Source: Alphaproteobacteria bacterium
Lineage (GTDB): Bacteria; Pseudomonadota; Alphaproteobacteria; Rhizobiales; Xanthobacteraceae
NCBI GenBank assembly: GCA_005884855.1
Contig: VAZS01000111.1
Coordinates: 1 to 5,078 of the forward strand
Length of the DNA stretch: 5,078 nucleotides
Direction of reading: 5' to 3'
Shown: positions 4,393 through 5,078 of the stretch, one piece after another
Layout of the letters: every line of letters starts with the position of its first letter
How positions within the stretch are numbered: the stretch's first letter is position 1
Notes under the pieces: generated by a model
Told to the model about the DNA's origin: nothing
Databases searched by the model: none
The model's input: only the letters and a program-made list of their open reading frames with translations
Position numbers and translations under genes: made by a program

Positions 4393-5078
4393 TTATTTCG
4401 CATTCATGCCGGTCGTCTTGTTGGCCTGCTCGACATATTTGTTGGTGAAGGTCTTGCTCACGTCGATATTGGCCTTGGCGACTTCGGGCGAACCCTCGCT
4501 GAACACCGCCAATACCGCGTCCGCGCCCTTGGGGTCCATCTTGCCGGTTTCCGAATACATCGGCATCGTGTTCTTCAGTGCGGCGAGATAAAGCTCCTTG
4601 TTCTTGCCGACCAGCTCGGGTGGCATCTTGGCCATGATCTCCTCCGGCGAGTGCGAATGAATCCAGGCCAGCGTGTTCACGATTGCATTGGTCAGCGCCT
4701 GCACTTCCTTATCATGCGAAGCAACCCACGCTGTGGTGCTGTACAGCGAACCTCCCGGATATTCGCCGCCGAAAACCGCAAGCGTATCCTTCTGTGTGCG
4801 GGTATCACTGAGGATGCGCAGGTCCGGATAATCGCCCTGCAGCACCGTGATGGAGGGATCCAGCATGACAGCCGCGTCGATCTGACCCTGCTGCATCGCC
4901 GCCACCGCGGTCGCTCCGAGGCCGACGCCGATCACGGCAGTGCCGGCGGGATCAAGCCCGTTTTTCTTCAAGAGATATTTGAGAAAGAAATCGGTCGAGG
5001 AGCCGGGAGCGCTGACGCCGACTTTCTTGCCGGCGAGATCCTTGATCGATTTTATTTCGCCGTTGTGCGACGGTGATA
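4393..5078 (-). CDS. NMT1/SsuA-like ABC transporter substrate-binding protein, C-terminal part (runs off window)
   Basis: The reverse strand is open from the window edge (first full codon 5076-5074) to a TAA at 4395-4393, giving 227 residues. It reads IKSIKDLAGKKVGVSAPGSS near the start of the visible part, then TDFFLKYLLKKNGLDP, AAMQQGQIDAAVMLDPS and ending NKTTGMNAK. The DLAGKKVGV...GS(S/T)...L...GLDP pattern and the AM..G.ID.A block are typical of periplasmic binding proteins for nitrate, sulfonate, taurine or thiamine-precursor importers (NMT1/SsuA/TauA group). The ligand cannot be deduced. Such proteins are about 330-340 residues, so roughly 100 residues and the signal peptide lie beyond the window. 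A TTG at 4971 is internal and not a start, because homology continues upstream of it. Permease and ATPase genes, if present, would be upstream. It leads the visible three-gene run. Confidence 0.9.
   Translation of the reverse strand, partial: SPSHNGEIKSIKDLAGKKVGVSAPGSSTDFFLKYLLKKNGLDPAGTAVIGVGLGATAVAAMQQGQIDAAVMLDPSITVLQGDYPDLRILSDTRTQKDTLAVFGGEYPGGSLYSTTAWVASHDKEVQALTNAIVNTLAWIHSHSPEEIMAKMPPELVGKNKELYLAALKNTMPMYSETGKMDPKGADAVLAVFSEGSPEVAKANIDVSKTFTNKYVEQANKTTGMNAK

Noticed and set aside
4969..4971. TTG at 4971 as the start of the substrate-binding protein
   Set aside because: The frame stays open to the window edge, and the upstream residues (DLAGKKVGVSAPGSS) are a conserved part of the family.
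3760..5076. A 438-codon open frame on the plus strand, antisense to the Nudix and substrate-binding protein genes
   Set aside because: Its translation matches no family I recognise, while both minus-strand frames have clear conserved motifs. Long antisense frames are expected in GC-rich coding DNA.
1..5078. tRNA, rRNA, CRISPR array, insertion sequence or phage attachment site
   Set aside because: I saw no cloverleaf, no regularly spaced repeats, no transposase-like protein and no terminal inverted repeats in the window.

Overview
The window looks like chromosomal DNA of an alphaproteobacterium, most likely Bradyrhizobium or a close relative in the Nitrobacteraceae. The reasons are GC-rich coding sequence, a PF04392-type ABC substrate-binding protein with the rhizobial-style RRDFIT/AQQ signal peptide, and an L,D-transpeptidase and a Nudix protein of types I associate with that group. 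This placement is by recognition, without a database search. Every gene I can support lies on the minus strand, so transcription runs from right to left.

Right part (5078 to 2706): a compact run of three genes. It starts with the C-terminal 227 residues of an NMT1/SsuA-like periplasmic substrate-binding protein, cut by the window edge. A Nudix hydrolase follows 15 nt later, and a class III-like PPK2 polyphosphate kinase 31 nt after that. The short gaps suggest one transcript.

Middle (2705 to 2235): a 471-nt stretch that looks empty but is densely organised. It holds a good sigma70-like promoter, a leader with nested TGCAT/GTCGA palindromes, and a perfect GGAGGG ribosome site. These serve a 20-residue microprotein, M-(AKK)4-TG-KKKKK, of which 13 residues are lysine. 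A terminator-like hairpin starts just after its stop codon. A second, larger nested hairpin follows, and then a promoter with a 14-bp palindrome in its spacer for the next gene.

Left-centre (2234 to 777): a secreted L,D-transpeptidase with the full SHGC catalytic motif. An alanine-rich coiled-coil-like linker follows, then a second YkuD-like half that lacks the catalytic motif.

Left edge (776 to 1): a 37-codon C-terminal remnant of a PF04392 substrate-binding protein, followed about 200 bp downstream by the first 98 codons of an intact-looking paralogue that runs off the window. Imperfect copies of one ~25-bp sequence lie upstream of the paralogue and directly upstream of the remnant. This suggests that the remnant's body was deleted while its leader and tail were kept.

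The most interesting item is the lysine-rich microprotein gene, which has its own promoter, leader, ribosome site and terminator and sits directly downstream of a polyphosphate-using kinase. A link between polycation and polyanion is possible but is inference only.
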